This document shows positions 10,348-19,651 of a DNA stretch of 64,000 nucleotides, in pieces (position 1 is the first letter of the stretch; every line of letters begins with the position of its first letter). The stretch is taken from positions 583,406-647,405 of the forward strand of contig NZ_PPQE01000025.1 of the NCBI RefSeq assembly GCF_002901845.1, in the 5' to 3' direction. This stretch comes from Staphylococcus hominis subsp. hominis (GTDB taxonomy: Bacteria; Bacillota; Bacilli; Staphylococcales; Staphylococcaceae). Made by a program: the position numbers and the translations under genes. A model generated the notes under the pieces. It did not search any database. It saw nothing but the letters and a program-made list of their open reading frames with translations, and was not told the DNA's origin.

Positions 10348-11190
10348 ATGACTGTTGCTAAAAAAAAGGAATGGTATTTAGAATACGAGATAATTGTTAA
10401 TCGAGCTGGACTTTTAGGAGACGTATCGAGTTTACTTGGTATGTTAGGAATTAGTATTATTACTATAAATGGTGTTGATCAAGGGCGTCGTGGATTACTT
10501 ATTAAGACAGATAGTCTTGAAAAAGTCACACGTTTTGAAAATATTATTCATGAATTGAAAGAAATAGAAATAACAAAGTTAAGAATTCCAGAGTTACGTG
10601 ATCGTTTAGCAGTGCGTCATGGTCGCTATATTGAACAAGATGCAGGTGACAAAAAAACATTTCGTTTTGAACGTGAAGATTTAGGTTTACTTGTCGACTT
10701 TTTAGCAGAGTTATTTAAAGAAGATGGTCATAAATTAATAGGTATTAGAGGGATGCCTCGTGTTGGAAAAACAGAATCGATTGTTGCAGGTAGTGTCTGT
10801 GCGCATAAACGATGGCTATTTATAAGTTCAACATTAATTAAACAGACAGTTCGTAGTTCTCTTATAAAAGGTGAATATGATGCTAATCATGTTTATATTA
10901 TTGATGGTGCAGTAACTGCTAGAGAAACAAATCCTAAACATCAACAGTTAGTGGAAGAAGTGATGACTTTACCATCAATAAAAGTAGTTGAGCATCCAGA
11001 TTTATTTATAGAAACAAATCAATATAGCATCGATGATTTTGATTATATTATCGAGCTACGTGAACATGAGAATCAAAAAATTGAATATGATCATATGAAA
11101 CAACAAGTTAAACAACAAGCAATTAAAAGCAAAAACACATTAGATTTTGGAGAAGATGTGTTTGGCGGTGGCTTCGGTTTTTTTGAGTAA
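10348..11190 (+). CDS. YmfK-like protein (DUF3388) with ACT-like and P-loop-like segments
   Basis: 280 residues, start ATG behind AAGGGGTGG. Residues about 10-75 read like an ACT-type regulatory domain (IIVNRAGLLGDVSSLLGMLG, then INGVDQGRRGLLIKT). Near residues 132-142 is GIRGMPRVGKT, which has the spacing of a Walker A loop, and VYIIDGAV near residue 190 could be a Walker B strand. The family is conserved in Bacillales between the ymfI and ymfM genes, and its function is unknown to me. Five bases separate it from the RodZ-like gene, so the two are cotranscribed with pgsA. The ATPase idea is inference only. Confidence 0.8.
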   Translation: MTVAKKKEWYLEYEIIVNRAGLLGDVSSLLGMLGISIITINGVDQGRRGLLIKTDSLEKVTRFENIIHELKEIEITKLRIPELRDRLAVRHGRYIEQDAGDKKTFRFEREDLGLLVDFLAELFKEDGHKLIGIRGMPRVGKTESIVAGSVCAHKRWLFISSTLIKQTVRSSLIKGEYDANHVYIIDGAVTARETNPKHQQLVEEVMTLPSIKVVEHPDLFIETNQYSIDDFDYIIELREHENQKIEYDHMKQQVKQQAIKSKNTLDFGEDVFGGGFGFFE

Positions 11191-11210
11191 TAAGGGTGGA
11201 GGCGTCAAAC

Positions 11211-11603
11211 GTGAAAACAATTGGTGAAACCTTAAAAGGTAGAAGAGAAAGATTAGGAATGACATTAACAGAATTAGAACAACGTACACAATTAAAGCGA
11301 GAAACGTTAAAATATATTGAAGAGAATAAATTTGATCAACTTGCCAAAGTGGATTACGCTGAAGGATTTATTAGACGTTATGCAAGTGTAGTTAATATGG
11401 ATGTAAATCAACTCATTAAAGTGCATCATGAAGAAATTCCTAATCACCACAATCAACTCGATACACTTTTACATCATTATCGACACAACGAAGTGCCCGA
11501 ATATCGTACTAAAAATAAAGAACCTATTCAATTATTGATTATGATTAGTATTGTTATAATTATTACTTTAATTATATGGGTGTTAGCAGTATTATTAATA
11601 TAA
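11211..11603 (+). CDS. RodZ/YmfM-like helix-turn-helix membrane protein
   Basis: 130 residues. The N-terminal HTH_25 domain (GETLKGRRERLGMTLTELEQ) is followed by a short linker and one C-terminal transmembrane helix (residues about 108-130). This is the short RodZ-type organisation with no extracellular domain. GTG 11211 is preferred because GGTGGAGG ends 8 bases before it; the upstream in-frame GTG at 11196 lies inside that site. RodZ proteins couple the cell-shape machinery to the membrane. Staphylococci are round, so the exact task is unclear. It lies between ymfK and pgsA in one operon. Confidence 0.85.
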   Translation: MKTIGETLKGRRERLGMTLTELEQRTQLKRETLKYIEENKFDQLAKVDYAEGFIRRYASVVNMDVNQLIKVHHEEIPNHHNQLDTLLHHYRHNEVPEYRTKNKEPIQLLIMISIVIIITLIIWVLAVLLI

Positions 11604-11635
11604 TTTACATATAAATTAAGAAATGAGGTATTAAA

Positions 11636-12211
11636 ATGAATATACCTAACCAGATTACAGTTTTTAGAGTGATTTTGATTCCAGTATTTATATTATTTGC
11701 TCTAGTAAACTTTGGTTTTGGAAATGTATCTGTATTAGGTGGCTATGACATAAGAATAGAGCAACTTATTGCTGCTATTATTTTTATTGTAGCTTCTTTA
11801 AGTGATTTTTTAGATGGTTATTTAGCAAGAAAATGGCAACTTGTGACAAATATGGGTAAGTTTTTAGATCCATTAGCGGATAAATTATTAGTTTCTAGTG
11901 CTCTTATTGTTATGGTTCAATTAGGGCTAACTAATTCAGTTGTAGCAATAATTATCATTGCTCGTGAGTTTGCGGTTACAGGTTTACGTTTACTTCAAAT
12001 TGAACAAGGGTTTGTGAGTGCAGCAGGCCAATTAGGTAAAATTAAAACAGCTGTTACAATGGTAGCAATTATTTGGATTTTACTTGGTGATTTATTCTCA
12101 AATTGGATTGGATTTCAATTAGGACAAGTATTATTATATATTGGCGTATTCTTTACAATATTATCAGGAATTGAATATTTCTATAAAGGTAGAGATGTGT
12201 TTAAGCAATAA
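11636..12211 (+). CDS. pgsA: CDP-diacylglycerol--glycerol-3-phosphate 3-phosphatidyltransferase
   Basis: Integral membrane enzyme that makes phosphatidylglycerol phosphate, the committed step toward phosphatidylglycerol and cardiolipin. 191 residues with about five transmembrane helices. The CDP-alcohol phosphotransferase signature DGxxAR(x8)GxxxDxxxD is complete: [11 protein letters not shown], then [10 protein letters not shown]. Good ribosome site (GAGGT) before ATG 11636. It closes the ymf operon and is followed by a terminator. A cardiolipin synthase gene lies in the same window (45263). Confidence 0.96.
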   Translation: MNIPNQITVFRVILIPVFILFALVNFGFGNVSVLGGYDIRIEQLIAAIIFIVASLSDFLDGYLARKWQLVTNMGKFLDPLADKLLVSSALIVMVQLGLTNSVVAIIIIAREFAVTGLRLLQIEQGFVSAAGQLGKIKTAVTMVAIIWILLGDLFSNWIGFQLGQVLLYIGVFFTILSGIEYFYKGRDVFKQ

Positions 12212-12238
12212 AAAGTATAATCAAATAAAGTGAAATGT

Positions 12239-12272
12239 AATGAGAGTCGCATAAAATGACTCTCATTTTTTT
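12239..12272 (+). terminator. Terminator after pgsA
   Basis: A perfect stem AATGAGAGTC with GACTCTCATT, a 9-base loop and a run of T, starting 27 bases past the pgsA stop. Confidence 0.88.
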
Positions 12273-12344
12273 GAGTTATTTTTTAGATTATATAATAGAT
12301 TAAGTATAAAATATGAATTAAGACTAAATAAGGGAGAGGGGCAT

Positions 12345-13484
12345 ATGAATACATCTATCATAGCAGTAGGTTCAGAATTATTATTAGGCCAAATAGCAAA
12401 TACAAATGGCCAATATTTATCAAAACTTTTCAATCAAATTGGAAAGAATATAGTTGAACATACAGTTATTGGTGATAATCCTGATCGTTTAGAATTTATT
12501 ATTAGAGAAGGACTAAAAAGATTTGACACACTAGTGCTCACGGGTGGATTGGGTCCAACTAAAGACGATTTAACTAAACAAACAGTAGCAAAAGTATTAA
12601 ATAAAAACTTAGTGACTAATGAAGAAGCATTAAATTATATTGAAGGTTTTTTCAAAGAACAAGGGCAAGAAATGACACCTAATAATAAACAACAAGCACT
12701 TGTGATAGAGGGAGCGAAAGTGTTAAAAAATCATTATGGTATGGCTCCAGGCATGTTTATTGAAATGAATGATAAAAAAGTAATTCTGTTACCTGGTCCT
12801 CCGAGTGAAATGCAACCTATGGCTAAAAATGAGTTGCTTCCATTACTTATAGATAATGACAATACTATTTTTTCAGAGCAACTTAGATTTGCAGGAATTG
12901 GAGAATCGAAAGTTGAAACAGAACTTATGGATTTAATTGAAAAACAAACGAATCCTACGATAGCTCCGTTAGCAGGGAAACATGAAGTATATATTAGATT
13001 AACAGCAAATGCTTCTACACAAAGCGAATGTAAAACATTGATTCAACCTATAAAAGAAGAAATTCTAGAACGAATTGGTCAATTTTATTATGGTTCAGAT
13101 GACACATTGTTAGAACAATCTGTAATGGAACAAATGAATTCTACAGTAAGTATATATGACGGAGTAACTGATGGAGCGATTTATACTCGTTTAAAACGCT
13201 TTGATAAACAAAATATATTAAAAGGAATATTACCAGATAATGACATATTTTTAAATCATCATTCAAGTATTGAAATGCAATTAAGAGACGCTGCATCATA
13301 TGTAAAAGATTTATATAAAACTGAAATGGGTATAGCAATATTACATGAGAAAGAGAATATTTATCTAGCAATTAATACAAAAGATGATTTTAAAATGACT
13401 ACATTTAAGATAACGCAATCAAGAAATATACTGCCCAACAGAAGTCAAAATTATGTATTAATAAGATTATTAAATTGGCACTAA
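12345..13484 (+). CDS. cinA: CinA-like protein with a degenerate NMN-deamidase domain
   Basis: 379 residues. The N-terminal molybdopterin-binding-like domain is typical (MNTSIIAVGSELLLGQIANT, LTGGLGPTKDDLTK, LLPGPPSEM). This type hydrolyses ADP-ribose in studied CinA proteins. The C-terminal PncC domain, which in active nicotinamide-mononucleotide deamidases carries an ESCTGG active-site motif, here reads TVSIYDGVTDGA and is shorter than usual, so that activity is probably lost. Gene order pgsA-cinA-recA is conserved in Firmicutes, where cinA often belongs to the competence regulon. ATG 12345 follows a GGGAGAGGGG site. Confidence 0.92.
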   Translation: MNTSIIAVGSELLLGQIANTNGQYLSKLFNQIGKNIVEHTVIGDNPDRLEFIIREGLKRFDTLVLTGGLGPTKDDLTKQTVAKVLNKNLVTNEEALNYIEGFFKEQGQEMTPNNKQQALVIEGAKVLKNHYGMAPGMFIEMNDKKVILLPGPPSEMQPMAKNELLPLLIDNDNTIFSEQLRFAGIGESKVETELMDLIEKQTNPTIAPLAGKHEVYIRLTANASTQSECKTLIQPIKEEILERIGQFYYGSDDTLLEQSVMEQMNSTVSIYDGVTDGAIYTRLKRFDKQNILKGILPDNDIFLNHHSSIEMQLRDAASYVKDLYKTEMGIAILHEKENIYLAINTKDDFKMTTFKITQSRNILPNRSQNYVLIRLLNWH

Positions 13485-13561
13485 AATGTACTTAAATTAA
13501 AAAATAGTTATAATTTCAGGGCACATTTGTTCGATTTTTCGGATAGTGTTCTCTTTTTATG

Positions 13562-13612
13562 CGAACAAATATTCGCAAAAAGCTTGTGTTTGAATATAGT
13601 TAAGAGTATAAT
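13562..13612 (+). promoter_or_regulatory. LexA box and promoter of recA
   Basis: CGAACAAATATTCG at 13562-13575 matches the Gram-positive SOS box CGAAC-N4-GTTCG except for one base in the right arm. Nine bases later is a promoter, TTGTGT (13584-13589), 17-base spacer, TATAAT (13607-13612). LexA bound here would block polymerase entry at recA. Confidence 0.85.
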
Positions 13613-13660
13613 ATATATATAATATTAAATAGATAACTATCTCATATAGGAGGTTTCGCT

Positions 13661-14707
13661 TTGGATAATGATCGTCAAAAAGCTTTAGATACAGTTATAA
13701 AAAATATGGAAAAATCCTTTGGTAAAGGTGCAGTAATGAAATTAGGCGATAATAAAGGTCGTCGTGTATCTAGTGTATCAAGTGGTTCAGTTACTTTAGA
13801 TAATGCACTAGGTGTAGGTGGTTATCCTAAAGGAAGAATTATTGAAATATATGGTCCTGAAAGTTCCGGTAAAACAACAGTAGCACTTCATGCTATTGCC
13901 GAAGTGCAAAAAAATGGAGGCGTTGCTGCGTTTATCGATGCTGAACATGCACTTGATCCAGTATATGCTGAAGCATTAGGTGTTGATATAGATAATTTAT
14001 ATCTTTCTCAACCTGACCATGGTGAGCAAGGTTTAGAGATAGCAGAAGCTTTCGTAAGAAGTGGAGCTGTTGACATTGTTGTTGTAGACTCAGTTGCTGC
14101 TTTGACTCCTAAAGCTGAAATTGAAGGTGAAATGGGAGATACACATGTTGGTCTTCAAGCACGTTTAATGTCTCAGGCTTTACGTAAACTTTCAGGTGCA
14201 ATTTCAAAATCAAATACTACTGCTATATTTATTAACCAAATTCGTGAAAAAGTTGGAGTAATGTTTGGTAACCCAGAAACTACACCAGGTGGTAGAGCCT
14301 TAAAATTCTATAGTTCAGTACGTTTAGAAGTGCGTCGTGCAGAACAATTAAAACAAGGTCAAGACATTGTAGGTAACAGAACTAAAATTAAAGTTGTTAA
14401 AAATAAAGTAGCACCACCATTTAGAATTGCTGAAGTAGATATCATGTATGGTCAAGGTATTTCAAAAGAGGGAGAATTAATTGACTTAGGTGTAGAAAAT
14501 GATATTGTCGATAAATCTGGCGCTTGGTACTCATATAATGGTGAGAGAATGGGTCAAGGTAAGGAAAATGTTAAAACATATCTTAAAGAAAACCCTCAAA
14601 TTAAAGATGAAATCGATCGCAAATTACGTGAAAAATTAGGTATTTTCGATGGTGATGTTGAAGAAAATGAAGATAAATCATCACAAACATTATTCGATGA
14701 AGAATAA
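13661..14707 (+). CDS. recA: Recombinase A
   Basis: DNA strand-exchange ATPase and SOS coprotease. 348 codons from TTG 13661, behind a consensus GGAGGT site; no ATG alternative precedes the conserved N-terminus ([20 protein letters not shown]). Walker A is GPESSGKTT at residues 65-73. DNA-binding loops L1 and L2 follow ([34 protein letters not shown]). The acidic C-terminal tail is present. Transcribed alone from a LexA-controlled promoter and followed by a hairpin. Identity is certain. Confidence 0.99.
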   Translation: MDNDRQKALDTVIKNMEKSFGKGAVMKLGDNKGRRVSSVSSGSVTLDNALGVGGYPKGRIIEIYGPESSGKTTVALHAIAEVQKNGGVAAFIDAEHALDPVYAEALGVDIDNLYLSQPDHGEQGLEIAEAFVRSGAVDIVVVDSVAALTPKAEIEGEMGDTHVGLQARLMSQALRKLSGAISKSNTTAIFINQIREKVGVMFGNPETTPGGRALKFYSSVRLEVRRAEQLKQGQDIVGNRTKIKVVKNKVAPPFRIAEVDIMYGQGISKEGELIDLGVENDIVDKSGAWYSYNGERMGQGKENVKTYLKENPQIKDEIDRKLREKLGIFDGDVEENEDKSSQTLFDEE

Positions 14708-14779
14708 TGTTGAATTTTTAATGCTTTAAATAGAATATACTTTTAATATATATTTAAAAATATTAAAATTATTTTGTGT

Positions 14780-14830
14780 GAGAGTGAATAATGAGTTCGA
14801 AATGAATTCAATGTCACTCTCTTTCTTTTA
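14780..14830 (+). terminator. Probable terminator after recA
   Basis: GAGAGTGA at 14780-14787 pairs with TCACTCTC at 14814-14821, followed by TTTCTTTTAT. The enclosed 26 bases contain a second small palindrome around GAGTTC/GAATTC. Confidence 0.7.
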
Positions 14831-14868
14831 TAAGTAGGTGTAGTGAAATTGAAGTGAAATTTCATATC

Positions 14869-14898
14869 TTGACACTACTGAGTACCTAAACGTACAAT
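14869..14898 (+). promoter_or_regulatory. Promoter of rny
   Basis: A consensus -35 box TTGACA (14869-14874), 18-base spacer and TACAAT (14893-14898). It predicts a leader of about 80 bases before the rny start. The -35 box overlaps the right arm of a short inverted repeat, GTAGTG (14840-14845) with CACTAC (14873-14878). Confidence 0.6.
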
Positions 14899-14983
14899 TA
14901 ATATGTATATTATTTATACAATTTATAAAAAATCATAGAGATTTTAATATACAAGCAAATACCTAGAAAAAGGAGGTGTTTAT

Positions 14984-16543
14984 GTGAATTTATTAGACCT
15001 CCTACTCATTTTGCTGGGGATTATTCTAGGGGTTGTTGTAGGGTATTTTTTAGCCCGAAATATATTACATCAAAAGCAAATTCAAGCTAGACAAACTGCT
15101 AATGATATTATCAAACAAGGACAAAAAGAAGCAGATAATATCAAAAAAGAGAAATTATTAGAGGCAAAAGAAGAAAATCAAATTATTAGAGAACAAGTTG
15201 AAACAGAGCTACGTGAAAGACGTAGTGAGCTTCAAAGACAAGAAGCCCGAAATCTTCAAAAAGAGGAAAATTTAGATCGTAAATCAGAATTATTGGATAA
15301 AAAAGATGAGATTTTAGATCAAAAAGAATCCAAAATTGAAGAAAGACAACAACAAGTAGATGCAAAAGAGAGTAGTGTTCAGACGTTAATAATGAAGCAT
15401 GAACAAGAATTAGAACGCATCTCCGGTCTCACTCAAGAGGAAGCAGTTAATGAACAACTTCATAGAGTGGAAGAAGAACTGTCACAAGATATTGCAGTAC
15501 TTGTTAAGGAAAAGGAAAGAGAAGCAAAAGAAAAAGTTAACAAAACAGCGAAAGAATTGTTAGCTACTACTGTACAAAGATTAGCTGCTGATCATACAAC
15601 GGAATCTACTGTTTCAGTAGTTAATTTACCAAATGATGAGATGAAAGGTCGAATTATTGGTAGAGAAGGTAGAAATATTCGTACTTTAGAAACGTTAACA
15701 GGTATCGACTTGATTATTGATGATACTCCTGAAGCAGTGATTTTATCTGGATTTGATCCTATTAGACGTGAAATCGCTAGGACTGCATTAGTGAATTTAG
15801 TCTCTGATGGAAGAATTCATCCAGGTCGTATCGAAGAAATGGTAGACAAAGCTAGAAAAGAAGTAGATGACATCATTAGGGATGCAGGTGAACAAGCAAC
15901 ATTTGAAATCAATGTTCACAATATGCATCCAGATTTAGTGAAAATTTTAGGTCGTTTAAACTATAGAACAAGTTACGGCCAAAATGTCTTAAAACATTCT
16001 ATGGAAGTCGCACATCTTTCTGGAATGTTAGCTGCTGAATTAGGCGAGGATGTTAGTTTAGCAAAAAGAGCTGGATTACTACATGATGTAGGTAAAGCAA
16101 TTGATCATGAAGTTGAAGGTAGCCATGTTGAAATTGGTGTTGAATTAGCTAAAAAATATGGTGAAGTTGAAACTGTAATTAATGCGATTCATTCACATCA
16201 TGGAGATGTTGAACCAACATCTATTATTTCAATTCTAGTAGCAGCTGCAGATGCATTATCGGCCGCACGTCCAGGAGCACGTAAAGAAACACTTGAAAAT
16301 TATATTCGTAGATTAGAACGCTTAGAAACTCTTTCAGAAAGTTATGAAGGTGTTGAAAAAGCGTTCGCAATTCAAGCTGGTAGAGAGATTAGAGTTATTG
16401 TTTCTCCTGAAGAAATAGATGATTTAAAATCTTACCGATTAGCTAGAGATATAAAAAATCAAATTGAAGAAGAATTACAATATCCAGGACATATTAAAGT
16501 GACAGTTGTTAGAGAGACTAGAGCAGTAGAGTATGCGAAGTAA
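14984..16543 (+). CDS. rny: Ribonuclease Y
   Basis: Membrane-anchored endoribonuclease that starts turnover of many mRNAs; its staphylococcal homologue is also called CvfA, a virulence regulator. 519 codons from GTG 14984 behind AAAGGAGGTG. Order of parts: an N-terminal transmembrane helix (residues about 3-22), a long charged coiled coil (30-200), a KH domain with the loop IIGREGRN, an HD domain with the catalytic [10 protein letters not shown] and downstream HSHHGD, and a C-terminal helical region. Length and layout are typical. It has its own promoter and terminator. Confidence 0.97.
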   Translation: MNLLDLLLILLGIILGVVVGYFLARNILHQKQIQARQTANDIIKQGQKEADNIKKEKLLEAKEENQIIREQVETELRERRSELQRQEARNLQKEENLDRKSELLDKKDEILDQKESKIEERQQQVDAKESSVQTLIMKHEQELERISGLTQEEAVNEQLHRVEEELSQDIAVLVKEKEREAKEKVNKTAKELLATTVQRLAADHTTESTVSVVNLPNDEMKGRIIGREGRNIRTLETLTGIDLIIDDTPEAVILSGFDPIRREIARTALVNLVSDGRIHPGRIEEMVDKARKEVDDIIRDAGEQATFEINVHNMHPDLVKILGRLNYRTSYGQNVLKHSMEVAHLSGMLAAELGEDVSLAKRAGLLHDVGKAIDHEVEGSHVEIGVELAKKYGEVETVINAIHSHHGDVEPTSIISILVAAADALSAARPGARKETLENYIRRLERLETLSESYEGVEKAFAIQAGREIRVIVSPEEIDDLKSYRLARDIKNQIEEELQYPGHIKVTVVRETRAVEYAK

Positions 16544-16576
16544 TTTTTAAAATTAAATAGGGACTCACTGATTACT

Positions 16577-16615
16577 AAAAAACCTGAGACATATTTAAAA
16601 TGTCTCAGGTTTTTT
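16577..16615. terminator. Bidirectional terminator between rny and the small minus-strand gene
   Basis: A perfect 16-bp stem: AAAAAACCTGAGACAT pairs with ATGTCTCAGGTTTTTT around a short A/T loop. It carries T-runs in both directions, so it can end both converging transcripts. Confidence 0.92.
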
Positions 16616-16617
16616 CA

Positions 16618-16833
16618 TTATTTAAGTTGTAAATCTGTTTTTTTGATTTCAGAAAGAATTTCAGCTGTATCATAACAATTTGTAGCAATATTAGAATATC
16701 TTTCTGCTAAACGGTATGCGTTAATATATAATTCTAAGCTTTCTTTAGCCATATCTTCTGCATCTTCTGATTTTGATGGGTTTGCTTTTACAACTAGTTC
16801 TGCAAATTTTTCTGGATCGATATTAATTGACAT
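16618..16833 (-). CDS. Small conserved-looking hypothetical protein, 71 residues
   Basis: I do not recognise a named family. Translation gives an acidic, mostly helical protein (MSINIDPEKFAELVVKANPS at the N-terminus, then an EDMAKESLELYINAYRLAER helix) with one cysteine (residue 53), no membrane segment and no signal peptide. Evidence that it is real: it ends at a bidirectional terminator, has AGGAG upstream of its ATG (12 bases, a little far), keeps balanced codon use, and runs against both neighbours, rny and ymdB. I believe S. aureus has a similar small gene at this place, but cannot verify it. Confidence 0.75.
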   Translation of the reverse strand: MSINIDPEKFAELVVKANPSKSEDAEDMAKESLELYINAYRLAERYSNIATNCYDTAEILSEIKKTDLQLK

Positions 16834-16986
16834 CTAATTATACAACTCCTAAATTTTTATAATATTATAATAACATATGCTGTATGCATGCTAAAGTTAA
16901 GACTGTGTAATTTTAAAAAATATGAAACTCTACCTTTAATTATATAGTTATTTCAATTACACTATATTGTGAGAGGATGAACATTA

Positions 16987-17781
16987 ATGCGAATTTTATT
17001 TATTGGAGATATCGTAGGAAAAGTAGGTAGAAATGCCATTGCTGAATATTTGCCTAAATTAAAGCAAGCTTATAAGCCTACGTTGAGCATTGTTAATGCA
17101 GAAAATGCTGCTCATGGAAAAGGTTTAACTGAAAAATTATATAAACAATTGCTTAGAGATGGCGTGGATTTTATGACAATGGGGAATCATACTTATGGTC
17201 AAAGAGAGATTTATGACTTTATTGATGATGCTAAAAGAATGATAAGACCTGCTAATTTTCCGAGTGAAGCGCCAGGTGTTGGCATGCGTTTTATTCAGGT
17301 TAATGATATTAAAGTTGCCATCATTAACTTGCAAGGACGTTCATTTATGCAAGATATTGATGATCCTTTTAAAAAAGCAGATCAATTGATTGAAGAAGCT
17401 AAAAAAGAAACTAATTATATTTTTGTAGATTTTCATGCAGAAACTACTTCAGAAAAAAATGCAATGGGTTGGTATTTAGATGGAAGAGTCAGTGCTATTG
17501 TAGGCACACATACTCATATTCAAACATCTGATGAGCGTATTTTGCCCAATGGTACAGGCTATATTACAGATGTAGGTATGACTGGTTATTATGATGGAAT
17601 ACTAGGGATTAATCGCGAGGAAGTTATTAAGCGTTTTATTACAAGTTTGCCACAACGACATGTAGTGCCTGATAATGGTAGAAGTGTACTTTCAGGTGTT
17701 ATTATAGATTTAGATAAAAATGGAAGAACCAAACTCATAGAACGCATTTTAATCAATGAGGATCATCCTTTTGATAAATAG
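16987..17781 (+). CDS. ymdB: YmdB-family metallophosphoesterase
   Basis: 264-residue calcineurin-like phosphoesterase. In Bacillus YmdB hydrolyses 2',3'-cyclic nucleotides and affects biofilm and motility decisions. Metal-ligand motifs are present: IGDIVGKVGRN at the N-terminus, NAENAAHG, TMGNHTY, FHAETTSEK and VGTHTHIQT. Gene order rny-ymdB is the same as in Bacillus, except that a small minus-strand gene sits between them. GAGAGGATG lies before ATG 16987. Length is normal and no residue is missing by eye. Confidence 0.94.
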   Translation: MRILFIGDIVGKVGRNAIAEYLPKLKQAYKPTLSIVNAENAAHGKGLTEKLYKQLLRDGVDFMTMGNHTYGQREIYDFIDDAKRMIRPANFPSEAPGVGMRFIQVNDIKVAIINLQGRSFMQDIDDPFKKADQLIEEAKKETNYIFVDFHAETTSEKNAMGWYLDGRVSAIVGTHTHIQTSDERILPNGTGYITDVGMTGYYDGILGINREEVIKRFITSLPQRHVVPDNGRSVLSGVIIDLDKNGRTKLIERILINEDHPFDK

Positions 17782-17811
17782 CGTATAGTCCATTAGTATG
17801 AATTTAAATAA

Positions 17812-17849
17812 AAGCCACTGTTGACATAGTAAGACGGTGGTTATTTTTG
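17812..17849 (+). terminator. Possible weak terminator after ymdB
   Basis: AAGCCACTG pairs with CGGTGGTT with one bulge and one wobble, followed by TATTTTTG. The stem is weak, so readthrough into the oxidoreductase genes is possible. Confidence 0.4.
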
Positions 17850-17890
17850 TTATGATTTAGTATGAATTAATTCCACAGGAGGCTAATGAT

Positions 17891-19651
17891 ATGAAACCAC
17901 AAATATCATGGAAAGTGGGCGGACAACAAGGTGAAGGTATTGAGTCAACAGGAGAACTATTTGCTACTGCAATGAATCGAAAAGGTTATTATTTATATGG
18001 ATATCGACATTTCTCAAGCCGAATTAAAGGCGGTCATACAAATAATAAAATAAGAGTCTCAACTTCTCCAATTCATGCAATTAGTGATGATTTAGATATT
18101 TTAGTTGCATTTGATCAAGAGACAATTGAATTAAATCATCATGAAATGAGAGAAGATAGTATTATTATTGCAGATGCTAAAGCTAAACCTTCTAAACCAG
18201 ATGATTGTCGTGCGCAACTTATTGAATTACCGTTAACATTAACAGCTAAAGAATTAGGTACTGCACTGATGAAAAATATGGTAGCGATTGGTGCAACTTG
18301 TGCAGTAATGAAATTAGATACAACACCTTTCGAAACGTTAATTACAAATATGTTTACTAAAAAAGGTCAAAAAGTTGTTGAAATGAATATAGAAGCGCTT
18401 CATCAGGGTTATGAGTTGATGAAGGATAAATTAGATACAGTAAATGGTGATTTTTTACTAGAAGATAGTGAGGGCACACCACATTTATACATGATTGGTA
18501 ACGATGCAATTGGATTAGGCGCGATTTCAGCTGGTTCAAGATTTATGGCAGCTTATCCAATTACGCCTGCTTCAGAAATTATGGAGTATATGATTGCAAA
18601 TGTTCCAAAAGTAGGAGGTACTGTAGTACAAACTGAAGATGAAATTGCTGCAGCGAATATGGCAATTGGTGCGAACTATGCAGGAGTTAGAGCATTTACT
18701 GCGAGTGCAGGGCCAGGTTTATCTTTAATGATGGAAGCCATTGGTTTATCAGGTATGACTGAAACACCACTAGTTATTGTTAACACGCAACGTGGAGGCC
18801 CTTCAACTGGATTACCTACAAAACAAGAACAATCAGATTTAATGCAAATGATATATGGAACACATGGAGATATTCCTAAGATAGTAGTAGCACCAACTGA
18901 TGCTGAAGATGCTTTTTATTTAACTATGGAAGCTTTTAATTTAGCTGAAGAATATCAATGTCCGGTTATCGTATTAAGCGATTTGCAATTGTCATTAGGT
19001 AAACAAACAGTAAAACAACTCGATTACAATAGAATTCAAATTAAACGTGGAGAGCTTATTCAATCAGATATTGAACGTGATGAAGATGATAAATCATACT
19101 TTAAACGTTATGCACTTACAACATCTGGAATTTCACAACGTCCAATTCCTGGTGTTAAAGGTGGTATTCACCATGTTACTGGTGTTGAACATAATCAAGA
19201 AGGCAAGCCAAGTGAAGCTGCTGATAACAGACGTGAACAAATGGAAAAACGTATGAGTAAAACTGCGAACTTACTTATTGAAACACCTGTTGATTATGAT
19301 GAGAAACATGAGAAAGCAGATATTTTATATATCGGATTTATTTCAAGTAAAGGTGCAATTGAAGAAGGAAGTAAACGATTAAATAATAATGGTATTAAAG
19401 TTAATACGATGCAAATTCGTCAACTTCACCCATTACCAAAAGATATTATTCAACAAGCTATTGATAAAGCTTCAAGCGTCATAGTAGCTGAGCATAACTA
19501 TCAAGGCCAATTATCAAATATCTTAAAAATGAATACTGCCATTCAAGACAAATTAGTTAATCAAGCTAAATATGATGGTACACCTTTTTTACCACATGAA
19601 ATAGAAGAAAAAGGACTTTCAGTAGCTAAAGATATGAAGGAGATGATGTAA
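17891..19651 (+). CDS. korA: 2-oxoacid:ferredoxin oxidoreductase, alpha subunit with fused gamma domain
   Basis: 586 residues. Residues 1-180 are the gamma domain (SWKVGGQQGEGIESTGELFA); from about 200 on come the alpha pyrimidine-binding domain (AYPITPASEIMEYM; TASAGPGLSLMMEA; NTQRGGPSTGLPTKQEQSDL) and a C-terminal transketolase-like domain. It oxidises a 2-oxoacid, most likely 2-oxoglutarate or pyruvate, to the acyl-CoA while reducing ferredoxin. No ferredoxin gene lies nearby. The start ATG follows CAGGAGGC, and the stop abuts the beta-subunit start with no gap, which favours equal translation. Substrate is inferred from family, not from specific residues. Confidence 0.92.
   Translation: MKPQISWKVGGQQGEGIESTGELFATAMNRKGYYLYGYRHFSSRIKGGHTNNKIRVSTSPIHAISDDLDILVAFDQETIELNHHEMREDSIIIADAKAKPSKPDDCRAQLIELPLTLTAKELGTALMKNMVAIGATCAVMKLDTTPFETLITNMFTKKGQKVVEMNIEALHQGYELMKDKLDTVNGDFLLEDSEGTPHLYMIGNDAIGLGAISAGSRFMAAYPITPASEIMEYMIANVPKVGGTVVQTEDEIAAANMAIGANYAGVRAFTASAGPGLSLMMEAIGLSGMTETPLVIVNTQRGGPSTGLPTKQEQSDLMQMIYGTHGDIPKIVVAPTDAEDAFYLTMEAFNLAEEYQCPVIVLSDLQLSLGKQTVKQLDYNRIQIKRGELIQSDIERDEDDKSYFKRYALTTSGISQRPIPGVKGGIHHVTGVEHNQEGKPSEAADNRREQMEKRMSKTANLLIETPVDYDEKHEKADILYIGFISSKGAIEEGSKRLNNNGIKVNTMQIRQLHPLPKDIIQQAIDKASSVIVAEHNYQGQLSNILKMNTAIQDKLVNQAKYDGTPFLPHEIEEKGLSVAKDMKEMM

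Noticed and set aside
14820-14980. A small RNA gene between recA and rny
   Set aside because: The short inverted repeats are better explained as the recA terminator and the rny promoter region; no terminator follows before rny.
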